NCBI GenBank assembly: GCA_046756245.1
Contig: JBHHVZ010000058.1
Location: forward strand, 1 to 17,039
DNA: 17,039 nt
From: G021776435 sp046756245
Lineage (GTDB): Bacteria; Pseudomonadota; Alphaproteobacteria; Caulobacterales; Parvularculaceae
Reading direction: 5' to 3'
How positions within the stretch are numbered: the stretch's first letter is position 1; every line of letters starts with the position of its first letter. The position numbers and the translations under genes were made by a program. Shown here piece after piece: positions 7,487 to 14,385 of the stretch. The notes under the pieces were generated by a model. That model did not search any database. It was not told where the DNA came from and worked only from the letters and a program-made list of their open reading frames with translations.

Positions 7487-7509
7487 CCTGTTTCGGTTTT
7501 CGGTCCTTC

Positions 7510-8916
7510 CTAGGCGGAGTAATACATCGCGAATTCGACCGGGTGCGGGGCCATCTCGAACCGCGTGACCTCCTCCATCTTGAGTTCGATATAGGCGTCG
7601 ATCTGGTCGTCGTTGAAGACATTGCCTTTCTTGAGGAACTCACGGTCGCGGTCGAGCGCGCCGAGCGCGTCGCGCAAGGATGCGCACACCGTCGGCACGT
7701 CCTTCAGTTCTTCCGGCGGCAGGTCGTATAAGTCTTTATCCATCGGGTCGCCCGGATGGAGTTTGTTCTCGATGCCGTCGAGACCAGCCATCAAAAGCGC
7801 CGCAAACGTGAAATAGGGATTGCCGGCCGCGTCCGGAAAGCGCGTTTCGATGCGCTTTCCTTTCGGCGACGTCACCCAGGGAATGCGCACCGAAGCGGAG
7901 CGGTTGCGGGCCGAGTAGGCGAGCAACACGGGCGCTTCAAACCCCGGCACGAGGCGTTTGTAACTGTTCGTCGCGGCGTTGGCGAACGCGTTGATTGCAC
8001 GCGCGTGCTTGATGACGCCGCCAATGTAATAAAGGCAGGTTTCCGAAAGATCCGCATACCGATCGCCGGCGAAAAGCGGCTTGCCTTCCTTCCAGATTGA
8101 CTGGTGAACATGCATGCCGGAACCGTTGTCGTTGAAAACGGGCTTGGGCATGAACGTCGCCGTTTTGCCGTAGGCGGCGGCGACCTGATGCACGACATAT
8201 TTATATATCTGCATCTTGTCGGCCATGCTTGTGAGAGCCGCGAATTTCATACCCAACTCATGTTGGGACGGCGCGACTTCGTGGTGATGCTTTTCAGGCT
8301 CGAGTCCCATCTCCGCCATGACGGTGAGCATTTCCGAACGCAAATCCTGCGCGGAATCGACCGGCGGCGTCGGAAAATAACCGCCTTTCGGACCGGGCCG
8401 GTGGCCGAGATTGCCGCCTTCATAAGGCGTGCCCGAATTATAGGGCCCTTCGGTCGAGTCGATGGAAAAGCCTGTCTGGTTCTGCTCGTTCGACCAGCGC
8501 GCGTCGTCGAAGACGAAGAATTCGGCTTCAGGGCCGAAAAAGGCGCTGTCGCCCACGCCCGAAGACGCCAAAAACGCCTCCGCCGCTTTGGCGGTTGAAC
8601 GCGGATCGCGCCCATAGGGCTGGCCGGTCGAGGGTTCGAGAATGTCGCAGATAATGGAAAGCGTCGGCTGGGCGAAAAACGGGTCGATCACCGCAGTCTC
8701 GGTATCCGGCGCCAGGATCATGTCGGACTCGTTGATGGCTTTCCAGCCGGCGATTGAGGAGCCGTCGAACATGGCGCCGTCGGCGAAAAAGTCGTCGTCG
8801 GCAAGCGAGCGGTCGAAGGTGACGTGCTGCCATTTTCCGCGCGGATCGGTGAAGCGCAGATCGATGAATTTGATGTCCTGATCCTTGATCTGCTTGAGGA
8901 CGGCGTCGGCGGACAT
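7510..8916 (-). CDS. glnA: Glutamine synthetase type I
   Basis: ATP-dependent amidation of glutamate to glutamine, the main ammonium assimilation enzyme, acting as a cytoplasmic dodecamer. The 468 residues match the usual GS-I-beta length. Visible motifs: DGSSIAGW at 51-58, the FFGPEAEFF metal-binding strand (Glu130, Glu132), HHEVAPSQHE with Glu213 and Glu220, NGSGMHVHQS with His269, and SARNRSASVRIP with substrate and ATP arginines. The adenylylation loop DKDLYDLPPEE places Tyr397 exactly as in the enterobacterial enzyme, so control by GlnE adenylylation is expected. AGGAG lies about 10 nt upstream of the ATG. The gene is downstream of glnB (PII) on the same strand, separated by a 202-nt AT-rich gap that could hold its own promoter. 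A strong terminator follows. Confidence 0.98.
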   Translation of the reverse strand: MSADAVLKQIKDQDIKFIDLRFTDPRGKWQHVTFDRSLADDDFFADGAMFDGSSIAGWKAINESDMILAPDTETAVIDPFFAQPTLSIICDILEPSTGQPYGRDPRSTAKAAEAFLASSGVGDSAFFGPEAEFFVFDDARWSNEQNQTGFSIDSTEGPYNSGTPYEGGNLGHRPGPKGGYFPTPPVDSAQDLRSEMLTVMAEMGLEPEKHHHEVAPSQHELGMKFAALTSMADKMQIYKYVVHQVAAAYGKTATFMPKPVFNDNGSGMHVHQSIWKEGKPLFAGDRYADLSETCLYYIGGVIKHARAINAFANAATNSYKRLVPGFEAPVLLAYSARNRSASVRIPWVTSPKGKRIETRFPDAAGNPYFTFAALLMAGLDGIENKLHPGDPMDKDLYDLPPEELKDVPTVCASLRDALGALDRDREFLKKGNVFNDDQIDAYIELKMEEVTRFEMAPHPVEFAMYYSA

Positions 8917-9118
8917 GGCGTAGGACTCCTCTAATGGTCTGCTAACGGTCGATAGTCGCGCGATTCAGGCGTTCGGCGCGCCGCAGAGCATGCGCATTTT
9001 CTGCTACGAAAAGCAACAATTATTTTGCATTGCAACATTCTGTTTTCGCAATTTGTGCTTTCTTTCGCCAAATGGCGCGCTGAGTTAGCAGAACAATCTA
9101 TATAATTAGCATAAACAG
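8917..9118 (-). promoter_or_regulatory. AT-rich glnB-glnA intergenic region, probable glnA control region
   Basis: This gap is markedly AT-rich from about 9000 to 9118, unlike its surroundings. It contains an 11-nt palindrome TTGCA-T-TGCAA (9025-9035) and two direct TTAGCA repeats (9085-9090 and 9106-9111) spaced 21 nt. I looked for a sigma-54 -24/-12 element and for NtrC-type TGCAC-GTGCA sites and found none with correct spacing (the nearest GG/GC pair is one base short). No clear sigma-70 promoter could be fixed. Confidence 0.4.
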
Positions 9119-9457
9119 CTAAATTGCGTCTCTTCCACTCTCGCCGGTGCGAATTCTGAAGGCGTCTTCCACCGGCAGAATGAATATCTTGCCGTCGCCG
9201 ATTCGGCCCGAAAACGCCGCTTTCCTGATCGCCTCGACCGCATCGGCGGCGTGGCGGTCGTCGATGACGAGCTCGATCTTCACTTTGGGCAGAAAATCGA
9301 CCACATATTCCGCCCCGCGATAAAGCTCTGTATGCCCCTTCTGGCGACCGAAGCCTCTGGCGTCGATCACCGTCATTCCGGTGAGGCCGATTTCGTGCAG
9401 GGCCTCCTTTACGTCGTCGAGCTTGAAAGGTTTGATGATGGCTTCGATTTTCTTCAT
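9119..9457 (-). CDS. glnB: Nitrogen regulatory protein PII
   Basis: Trimeric cytoplasmic signal protein that senses 2-oxoglutarate, ATP/ADP and, through uridylylation, glutamine; it controls GlnE, NtrB and other targets. The 112 residues are the standard length. The N-terminus MKKIEAIIKPFKLDDVKEAL, the T-loop (about 37-55: GRQKGHTELYRGAEYVVDFLP) with the uridylylated Tyr51 and Tyr46, and the C-terminal signature GKIFILPVEDAFRIRTGE are all present. No clear Shine-Dalgarno precedes the ATG at 9457. Pairing with glnA downstream, together with the start MKKIEAIIKPFKLDDVKEALHEIG, favours GlnB over GlnK; no amtB is seen next to it. Confidence 0.96.
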   Translation of the reverse strand: MKKIEAIIKPFKLDDVKEALHEIGLTGMTVIDARGFGRQKGHTELYRGAEYVVDFLPKVKIELVIDDRHAADAVEAIRKAAFSGRIGDGKIFILPVEDAFRIRTGESGRDAI

Positions 9458-9485
9458 CGCCGGGACCGCATAAAGCTAGCGCCAA

Positions 9486-9514
9486 GCATCAGCGCGTCCC
9501 GCGAAAGGTGTCAA
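9486..9514 (-). promoter_or_regulatory. Possible glnB promoter
   Basis: On the minus strand a perfect TTGACA (9509-9514) is followed after 17 nt by TGATGC (9486-9491), which is a poor -10. The -35 box lies inside the ribosome site and start region of the divergent nnr gene. Weak candidate, resting mainly on the -35. Confidence 0.25.
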
Positions 9515-9516
9515 CC

Positions 9517-11019
9517 GTGACCGGCTTTATTCTGCTAACCGCCGAGGAAATGAGCCGTGCCGACGCGATGACGATTGAGCAGGGCGCGGCCGGCGCGGCG
9601 CTGATGGAAAGCGCCGGCGACGGCGTGGCCGCCGCCGTCATGCGCGGCTGGAGCAAGCGCCCTGTCGCGGTGCTTTGCGGACCGGGAAACAATGGCGGCG
9701 ACGGATTCGTTGCTGCGCGCCGGCTCTACGAGGCGGGATGGCCGGTGCGTCTCGGGCTGATGGGCGACAGGAGTGCGCTGAAGGGCGACGCCAGACTGAT
9801 GGCCGATCTCTATGAAGGACCGGTCGAGGCGTTGGAATCCGCTGTGCTCGAGGGCGCCGGACTTATTATCGATGCACTCTTCGGGGCCGGGCTGACGCGC
9901 CCCGTCGAAGGCGCGGCGCAGGCGACGATCGAGGCGGCCAACGCCCATTCTGCGCCGGTCGTCGCCGTCGACATTCCGTCCGGCGTTCATTCCGATACCG
10001 GCGCCGTCATGGGCGCGGGCGTTAGCGCGGCGCGCACGGTTACATTCTTTCTCAAAAAGCCCGGCCACATTCTCTTTCCCGGCAGGGCGCTTTGCGGCGC
10101 CGTCGAGGTCGTCGACATCGGGATCAAGGCGGCCGTGTTGTCGAAGATTTCGCCGCGCATCTACGAAAACGATCTATCGCTATGGGCGCCGGCGTTTCCC
10201 CGGCCCGGGTTTGAAAGCCACAAATACAGCCGCGGCCACGCCGCCGTCATATCGGGCGGTCCGCTCGCCACCGGCGCGGCGCGCCTCGCCGCCCGCGCCG
10301 CCTTGCGCGTAGGCGCGGGGCTTGTGACGGTGCTGAGCCCGCCTGAGGCGGCCGCCGTCAACGCCGCGCAGCTTACCGCCGTCATGGTCCGTGAAGCCGC
10401 CGACGCAAAAGGCGTTAAAAAGCATCTCTCTGACCGTCGCTTCACCGCCGCAGCGATCGGCCCGGGCGCCGGAGTCGGCGAGGAGACCCGAGAGAAGGTC
10501 ATGGCTATTCTTCAAAGCCACGCTGCGGCCGTTCTCGATGCGGATGCTCTGACGTCGTTCAAGGAGTCGCCCGAAAGCCTCTTTGTCGCTTTGCGCGAAG
10601 ATGACGTGCTGACGCCGCATGAAGGGGAATTTTCACGCCTTTTCAACGGGATATCGATCCAAGCCTGCGGAAGGCTCGAGGCTGCGCGCTTGGCGAGCCG
10701 GCGGTCCGGCGCCGTGGTCGTTCTGAAAGGCGCAGACACGGTGATCGCCGCTCCCGATGGACGCGCTGCGATCAATGTCAACGCCCCCCCGGACCTGGCG
10801 ACGGCCGGGTCGGGAGACGTGTTGAGCGGCTTCATCGCGGGATTGAGGGCGCAAGGGATGAACGGTTTCGACGCCGCTTGCGCAGGCGTCTGGTTCCACG
10901 GCGCTTGCGGCCAGGCGGCGGGCGCGGGCCTGATAGCGGAAGATTTACCGGATGCGATCCCAGGTGTTTTGCGCGCGCTGACTGCGCAGCCTAAACCGGG
11001 CGCTCATGATGGATCTTGA
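9517..11019 (+). CDS. nnr: Bifunctional NAD(P)H-hydrate repair enzyme (epimerase/dehydratase)
   Basis: Repairs NADH and NADPH damaged by hydration: the N-terminal YjeF_N domain epimerises R- to S-hydrates and the C-terminal ribokinase-like domain dehydrates the S form with ADP or ATP. In the 500-residue protein the epimerase half (1 to about 215) has CGPGNNGGDGFVAARRL (55-70) and VAVDIPSGVHSDTG (149-162). The dehydratase half has KYSRGHAAVISGG (236-248), GPGAGVGEE (315-323), VLDADALT (339-346), TPHEGEFSRL and the nucleotide/catalytic AGSGDVLSGF (430-439). The start is probably GTG at 9517, with AAAGG (9504-9508) 8 nt upstream; a GTG at 9508 overlaps that ribosome site and would add three residues. 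The gene is divergent from glnB and overlapped by the GNAT gene. Confidence 0.94.
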   Translation: MTGFILLTAEEMSRADAMTIEQGAAGAALMESAGDGVAAAVMRGWSKRPVAVLCGPGNNGGDGFVAARRLYEAGWPVRLGLMGDRSALKGDARLMADLYEGPVEALESAVLEGAGLIIDALFGAGLTRPVEGAAQATIEAANAHSAPVVAVDIPSGVHSDTGAVMGAGVSAARTVTFFLKKPGHILFPGRALCGAVEVVDIGIKAAVLSKISPRIYENDLSLWAPAFPRPGFESHKYSRGHAAVISGGPLATGAARLAARAALRVGAGLVTVLSPPEAAAVNAAQLTAVMVREAADAKGVKKHLSDRRFTAAAIGPGAGVGEETREKVMAILQSHAAAVLDADALTSFKESPESLFVALREDDVLTPHEGEFSRLFNGISIQACGRLEAARLASRRSGAVVVLKGADTVIAAPDGRAAINVNAPPDLATAGSGDVLSGFIAGLRAQGMNGFDAACAGVWFHGACGQAAGAGLIAEDLPDAIPGVLRALTAQPKPGAHDGS

Positions 11020-11509
11020 AATCAGACCGGCGCGCCTTGATGACGCAGAAGGCCTCAACGCCGTCTATAATCCTTATATCCGGGATTCCGCGGCCACTTT
11101 TGAAACCATCGAATACACCCGTGAAGACCGCGTCCGCTGGCTCGACCGTCAGGCGTCGTCGCCGCGCTGGCCGGTGTTCGTCGGCCTCGATCCGGAAGGG
11201 CGGGTCTGCGGCTTCGCCAGCGCCTGTCCGTTCGATCCGCGCGGCGCTTATGAGACGTCGGTCAAGACCTCGGTTTTCCTCGAACCCGCCTGCCACGGAA
11301 AAGGGCTTGCGAAAGCGCTTTACCGAACGCTGTTCGAGGCGATTGAGAGAACCGACCTGCATCGCGCCTATGCGTTGATCGTCGCCCCCAATCCGTCCTC
11401 GGTGGCGCTTCACAGGCAGTTCGGATTCGACCATGTTGCGACGCTCAGCGAAGTGGGGTGCAAATTCGGCCGTTATTACGACGTAACCTGGCTCGAAAAG
11501 CGGCTTTAA
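11006..11509 (+). CDS. GNAT family N-acetyltransferase, phosphinothricin/MnaT-like
   Basis: A 167-residue acetyl-CoA-dependent acetyltransferase resembling the phosphinothricin acetyltransferase and YncA/MnaT group, which acetylate amino acid analogues such as methionine sulfoximine or sulfone. It shows the group's signatures: IRPARLDDAEGLNAVYN (6-22), the YETSVKTSVFLEP strand (82-94), the acetyl-CoA loop CHGKGLAKAL (96-105), and the C-terminal ALHRQFGFDHVATLSEVGCK followed by FGRYYDVTW. The ATG at 11006 overlaps the 3' end of nnr by 14 nt, so the two are probably co-transcribed; an ATG at 11009 is equally possible. The next gene is the tRNA. The natural substrate is not known, and clinical or herbicide resistance should not be read into the name. 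Confidence 0.87.
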   Translation: MMDLEIRPARLDDAEGLNAVYNPYIRDSAATFETIEYTREDRVRWLDRQASSPRWPVFVGLDPEGRVCGFASACPFDPRGAYETSVKTSVFLEPACHGKGLAKALYRTLFEAIERTDLHRAYALIVAPNPSSVALHRQFGFDHVATLSEVGCKFGRYYDVTWLEKRL

Positions 11510-11525
11510 AGCGCCTCTTCGACAC

Positions 11526-11553
11526 TGGACGCCGCGCCTTGCTCTGCTATAGA
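11526..11553 (+). promoter_or_regulatory. Candidate promoter of tRNA-Leu
   Basis: TGGACG (11526-11531) and TATAGA (11548-11553) are separated by 16 nt and lie about 60 nt upstream of the tRNA 5' end. The GCTATAGAAGCGC context is similar to many housekeeping promoters of alphaproteobacteria. Four of six positions match consensus in each box. Confidence 0.4.
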
Positions 11554-11612
11554 AGCGCGCTTTGCAGGCTCGCCCCTGCGTCGTCATCAAAGGGGGCGGG
11601 CCGTTTTCGCTT

Positions 11613-11697
11613 GCGGATGTGGCGGAACTGGTAGACGCGCCAGGTTTAGGTCCTGGTGGGGCGACCCGTGGGGGTTCGAGTCCCTCCATCCGCACCA
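11613..11697 (+). tRNA. tRNA-Leu (anticodon UAG)
   Basis: An 85-nt type II tRNA that reads CUA and, by wobble, other CUN codons. The acceptor arm GCGGATG (11613-11619) pairs with CATCCGC (11687-11693), followed by A73 and an encoded CCA (11695-11697). The anticodon stem CCAGG/CCTGG encloses TTTAGGT, with anticodon TAG at 11647-11649. A long variable arm (stem GGG/CCC about 11659-11667) and a T-arm with loop TTCGAGT (11675-11681) are present. The gene precedes tig, an arrangement I recall from other alphaproteobacteria. Confidence 0.97.
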
Positions 11698-11723
11698 GCC
11701 TTCGCTGGCGAGCCTGCGAAGGC
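11698..11723 (+). terminator. Hairpin directly after the tRNA CCA end
   Basis: GCCTTCGC (11698-11705) and GCGAAGGC (11716-11723) form a perfect 8-bp stem with a 10-nt loop, starting at the first base after CCA. No T-run follows, so it may be a processing or 3'-trailer hairpin rather than a full intrinsic terminator. Confidence 0.4.
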
Positions 11724-11825
11724 GGGCGTTCGTCGCCGCCGGCTTCGTCGCGGCGGCCGCGAAACCATCGTATCGGCGTCGCCGGGGATTGAATGATTGA
11801 GAGATTGGTTAGGGCCGGATTGAAA

Positions 11826-13187
11826 ATGGAAGTCATTGAAGAAAACGCGGAAGGGCTGGAGCGCCGCTTCAAAGTAAAGATCCCCGCATCCGAGCTGGAT
11901 GAGAAGCTCGTCGAAAGGCTGGAAGGCCTGAAAGGGCAGGTGCATCTCAAAGGCTTCCGCAAGGGCAAGGCGCCGGTGTCCTTCCTGAAAAAGCTTTACG
12001 GCAAAGGCGTCATGGGCGAGATCGTTCAGGAGCTTGTTCAGGAGACCAGTCAGAATGCCTTCAGCGAGCGCGACTTGAAGCCGGCGACGCAGCCGCATCC
12101 GCATTTCAATTGCGACATGGACGAGGTGATCGCCGGCAAGGCGGACCTCGAATACGACGTCCACGCTGAAATCCTGCCTGATTTCGAACCGATGGACGTG
12201 ACCGGCCTCAAGCTCGAGCGCCCCTACGCCGACGTCGCCGAGGCGGATATCGATGAAGCGGTTGAAAATCTGGCCAGGCAGCAGCAGTCCTATGCGCCGC
12301 GTAAAAAGAATGCGAAGGCGCGCAAGGACGATATGGTCGTGGTCGACTATGTGGGCCGAATCGACGGCGAGGAATTCCCCGGCGGCAAGGGCGAGGAGGT
12401 CAGCATCGTTCTCGGCTCCGGGCAGTTCATCCCGGGCTTCGAAGACCAGCTTATCGGCGCGACGGCCGAGAGCGACCGGGAAGTGAAGGTGTCCTTTCCC
12501 GAAGATTACGGCGCCGAAGATCTCGCCGGCAAGGACGCCGTCTTTTCGGTCGCCGTTCGCGAAGTGAAGGCGCCGGAAAAGGTCGCCATCGACGATGAAC
12601 TCGCCAAAAAGCTCGGGCTTGAAAGCCTTGATGAACTTAAAGCCAAAGTGAAAGAGCGCCTTGAGGACGACTACAAGGACCTTTCCCGGAACCATCTCAA
12701 ACGCAAGCTTTTGGACAAGCTGGACGCTGCGCATGATTTTGAACTGCCCGCCAGCATGGTCGACGCCGAGTTCAAACAGATTTGGGCCCAGGTCGAGGGC
12801 GCGGAGCGGGACGAAGAGGACCAGGACAAGTCCGAAGACGAACTCAAGGAAGAGTACAGAAAGATCGCCGTGCGCCGGGTGCGGCTCGGCCTCGTTCTGG
12901 CCGAGATTGGAAAACGGGCCGACGTCGAAGTTCCGTCGGACCAGGTGCAGCGCGCCGTCCAGGAGCAGGCGATCCGCGAGGCGCAGATGCTGTCAAGGCA
13001 GGGGCAGAAAGTGTCGCCGCAGGAGGTTCTCCAATTTTATCAGAAGAACCCGGCGGCGATCGCCCAGCTGCGCGCGCCGCTGTTCGAGGAAAAGGTCGTC
13101 GACTACATTCTCGAGCGGGCCGAGGTGAAGGATAGGAAAGTCTCGAAGGAAGATCTTCTGAAGGATCCGGAAGGCGACGAAGATTAG
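11826..13187 (+). CDS. tig: Trigger factor, ribosome-associated chaperone
   Basis: Binds the ribosome at L23 near the exit tunnel and shields nascent chains; it also has peptidyl-prolyl isomerase activity. The 453-residue protein has the N-terminal ribosome-binding domain with the signature GFRKGKAP (43-50), an FKBP-like PPIase domain at about 153-240 (DDMVVVDYVGRIDGEEFPGG, then FIPGFEDQLIGA) and a long charged helical C-terminal domain. I chose the ATG at 11826, which gives the typical MEVIEENAEGLERRFKV start; an in-frame ATG at 11793 would add eleven atypical residues. No strong Shine-Dalgarno is visible. Upstream is tRNA-Leu and downstream are clpP and clpX. The stop codon TAG lies within an inverted-repeat arm that flanks a palindromic repeat element. 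Confidence 0.97.
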   Translation: MEVIEENAEGLERRFKVKIPASELDEKLVERLEGLKGQVHLKGFRKGKAPVSFLKKLYGKGVMGEIVQELVQETSQNAFSERDLKPATQPHPHFNCDMDEVIAGKADLEYDVHAEILPDFEPMDVTGLKLERPYADVAEADIDEAVENLARQQQSYAPRKKNAKARKDDMVVVDYVGRIDGEEFPGGKGEEVSIVLGSGQFIPGFEDQLIGATAESDREVKVSFPEDYGAEDLAGKDAVFSVAVREVKAPEKVAIDDELAKKLGLESLDELKAKVKERLEDDYKDLSRNHLKRKLLDKLDAAHDFELPASMVDAEFKQIWAQVEGAERDEEDQDKSEDELKEEYRKIAVRRVRLGLVLAEIGKRADVEVPSDQVQRAVQEQAIREAQMLSRQGQKVSPQEVLQFYQKNPAAIAQLRAPLFEEKVVDYILERAEVKDRKVSKEDLLKDPEGDED

Positions 13188-13364
13188 GGACTAGGGATGA
13201 GGAGATTTGTCATTCCGGGGCGCTCCGCAAGAGCGAACCCGGAATCTAATCCTGAGCCTATCTCCGCTATCAGCGGTGAAGCTGCCGCGAGCGGCGACGT
13301 TCAGGAATAGAGTCCGGGTTCCGGTCCTCGACCGGCCCCGGAATGACATGATCCCTAATCCCTA
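13185..13364. repeat. Outer inverted arms with a TAGGGAT-type heptamer around repeat copy 2
   Basis: TAGGGACTAGGGAT (13185-13198) and ATCCCTAATCCCTA (13351-13364) are inverted repeats with one mismatch in 14. The right arm continues ATCCCT, so the ATCCCTA unit occurs nearly three times in tandem. The left arm begins with the TAG stop codon of tig. The arms enclose the palindromic element at 13208-13348, so the whole tig-clpP spacer could fold as one long hairpin. Confidence 0.75.
13208..13348 (+). repeat. Dispersed palindromic intergenic repeat, copy 2
   Basis: The 141-nt element has perfect 14-nt inverted termini, TGTCATTCCGGGGC (13208-13221) and GCCCCGGAATGACA (13335-13348). An inner pair of 21-nt arms (13235-13255 and 13301-13321) has two mismatches. 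At the centre are two short hairpins: CCGCT-ATC-AGCGG (13264-13276) and GCCGC-GA-GCGGC (13284-13295). It matches the element at 7131-7302 in inverse orientation, including 19 identical terminal bases. It could act as a tig terminator or mRNA-stabilising hairpin, but no T-run follows. Confidence 0.88.
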
Positions 13365-13534
13365 ATCCCTCTTGAGCTTGCCTTTTCCGGAGAATAACCC
13401 TCGCTTAAGCGGGCCGGGGTAGCGTAACGATCAGGCGTGCTGGATATGGCGCCGCGCGAGACGGCGCCCATATTTACAATGTCGCCCGGGCGCCGGCCGA
13501 TGATGTTTGCTGCAACGCCGAATATGAGGATTTG

Positions 13535-14170
13535 ATGAAAGACCCCCACGATATCTACATGAACACCCTCGTACCCATGGTGGTTGAGCAATCCAGCCGA
13601 GGCGAGCGCGCTTACGACATTTATTCGCGGCTCTTGAAGGAACGCATCATCTTCCTCTCTGGACCCGTGAACGACGCCGTGGCGACGCTGGTGGTGGCCC
13701 AGTTGCTGTTTCTGGAGGCGGAGAATCCCAAAAAGGAGATCGCCTTTTACATTAACTCTCCCGGCGGTTCGGTTTCCTCCGGCCTCGCGATGTACGACAC
13801 CATGCGCTACATCCGCCCGCCGGTCTCGACCATGTGCGTCGGGATGGCGGCGTCCATGGGCTCGCTCCTGCTGGCGGCGGGCGAAAAGGAGCTGCGCTTC
13901 TCGCTCCCCAACTCCCGCATCATGGTGCACCAGCCCTCCGGCGGGTTTCAGGGCCAGGCCTCGGACATAGAGCGCCACGCCCAGGACATCATTGAGATGA
14001 AACGCCGTCTTAACGAAATCTACGTGCATCACACCGGCCAGTCTTACGAGATCATCGAGCGGACCCTTGATCGCGATCATTTCATGAGCCCGGAGGAAGC
14101 GGTTGATTTCGGCATTATCGACAAGGTCCTGACGGAACGGTCGTTGCCGGCCGGCGAGGACGAAAAGTAA
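13535..14170 (+). CDS. clpP: ATP-dependent Clp protease proteolytic subunit
   Basis: Serine protease that forms the tetradecameric degradation chamber working with ClpX and ClpA. The 211-residue protein has the oxyanion region NSPGGSVSSGLA, the nucleophile Ser107 in CVGMAASMGS, His132 in NSRIMVHQP and Asp181 in DRDHFMSPEEAVDFG, so the triad is complete. I chose the ATG at 13535, four nt after GAGGA (13526-13530); a TTG at 13532 would add one residue and an ATG at 13559 lacks a ribosome site. The N-terminal segment before MNTLVPMVVEQ is short, as expected for a self-processed propeptide. clpX follows after 215 nt. The 164 nt between the repeat arms and the gene hold a CTTGAG at 13371 and a CGCTTAAGCG palindrome (13402-13411), but no promoter I can defend. 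Confidence 0.97.
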   Translation: MKDPHDIYMNTLVPMVVEQSSRGERAYDIYSRLLKERIIFLSGPVNDAVATLVVAQLLFLEAENPKKEIAFYINSPGGSVSSGLAMYDTMRYIRPPVSTMCVGMAASMGSLLLAAGEKELRFSLPNSRIMVHQPSGGFQGQASDIERHAQDIIEMKRRLNEIYVHHTGQSYEIIERTLDRDHFMSPEEAVDFGIIDKVLTERSLPAGEDEK

Positions 14171-14385
14171 ACGCCGGATTGGCTGAAAACGGCCGATCCC
14201 GACGGATTGGGAAACACTTCTTGATTGATTTGAGCGGAATATGGTCGAATGAGGCCGGTTCAAGAGGGCGTGGCGCCCTTCGTGCACCGGTCGCCTGCGC
14301 GCGCAAGGCCCTGTCTTGATTGGGGCCGGCGGGTCTCGGATCCCGCCTGCAGCAACAGCGCGGAGCAGATAGGGAGTTTGTCAGG

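Larger units (their letters stand above)
6880..7509. other. Gene-free stretch of 630 nt between the UbiA operon and glnA
   Basis: I see no credible gene here. The short open frames have no ribosome sites and no recognisable protein motifs, and they run through the repeat. The stretch contains a 15-nt direct repeat (6999-7086), a palindromic repeat element (7131-7302) and the glnA terminator (7457-7486). A 5-bp inverted repeat ATGCT/AGCAT (6882-6899) lies immediately upstream of the UbiA start codon. The promoter of the UbiA operon should be in the 6880-7130 part, but no convincing -35/-10 pair was found. Confidence 0.7.

Noticed and set aside
9046..9075. Possible sigma-54 promoter for glnA (TTGGCG followed by AAGC on the minus strand)
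   Set aside because: The GG to GC distance is one base too short for the strict -24/-12 spacing.
10991..11968. Minus-strand open frame reading MEGLEPPRVAPPGPKPGAS through the tRNA region
   Set aside because: That peptide is the well-known false translation of the antisense of a tRNA-Leu gene.
11646..12734. A 362-codon minus-strand open frame opposite tig
   Set aside because: It is antisense to trigger factor and shows no recognisable protein features.
13371..13400. Possible heat-shock promoter for clpP (CTTGAG)
   Set aside because: The -10 position reads ATAACC and does not match the CCCCAT-type box.
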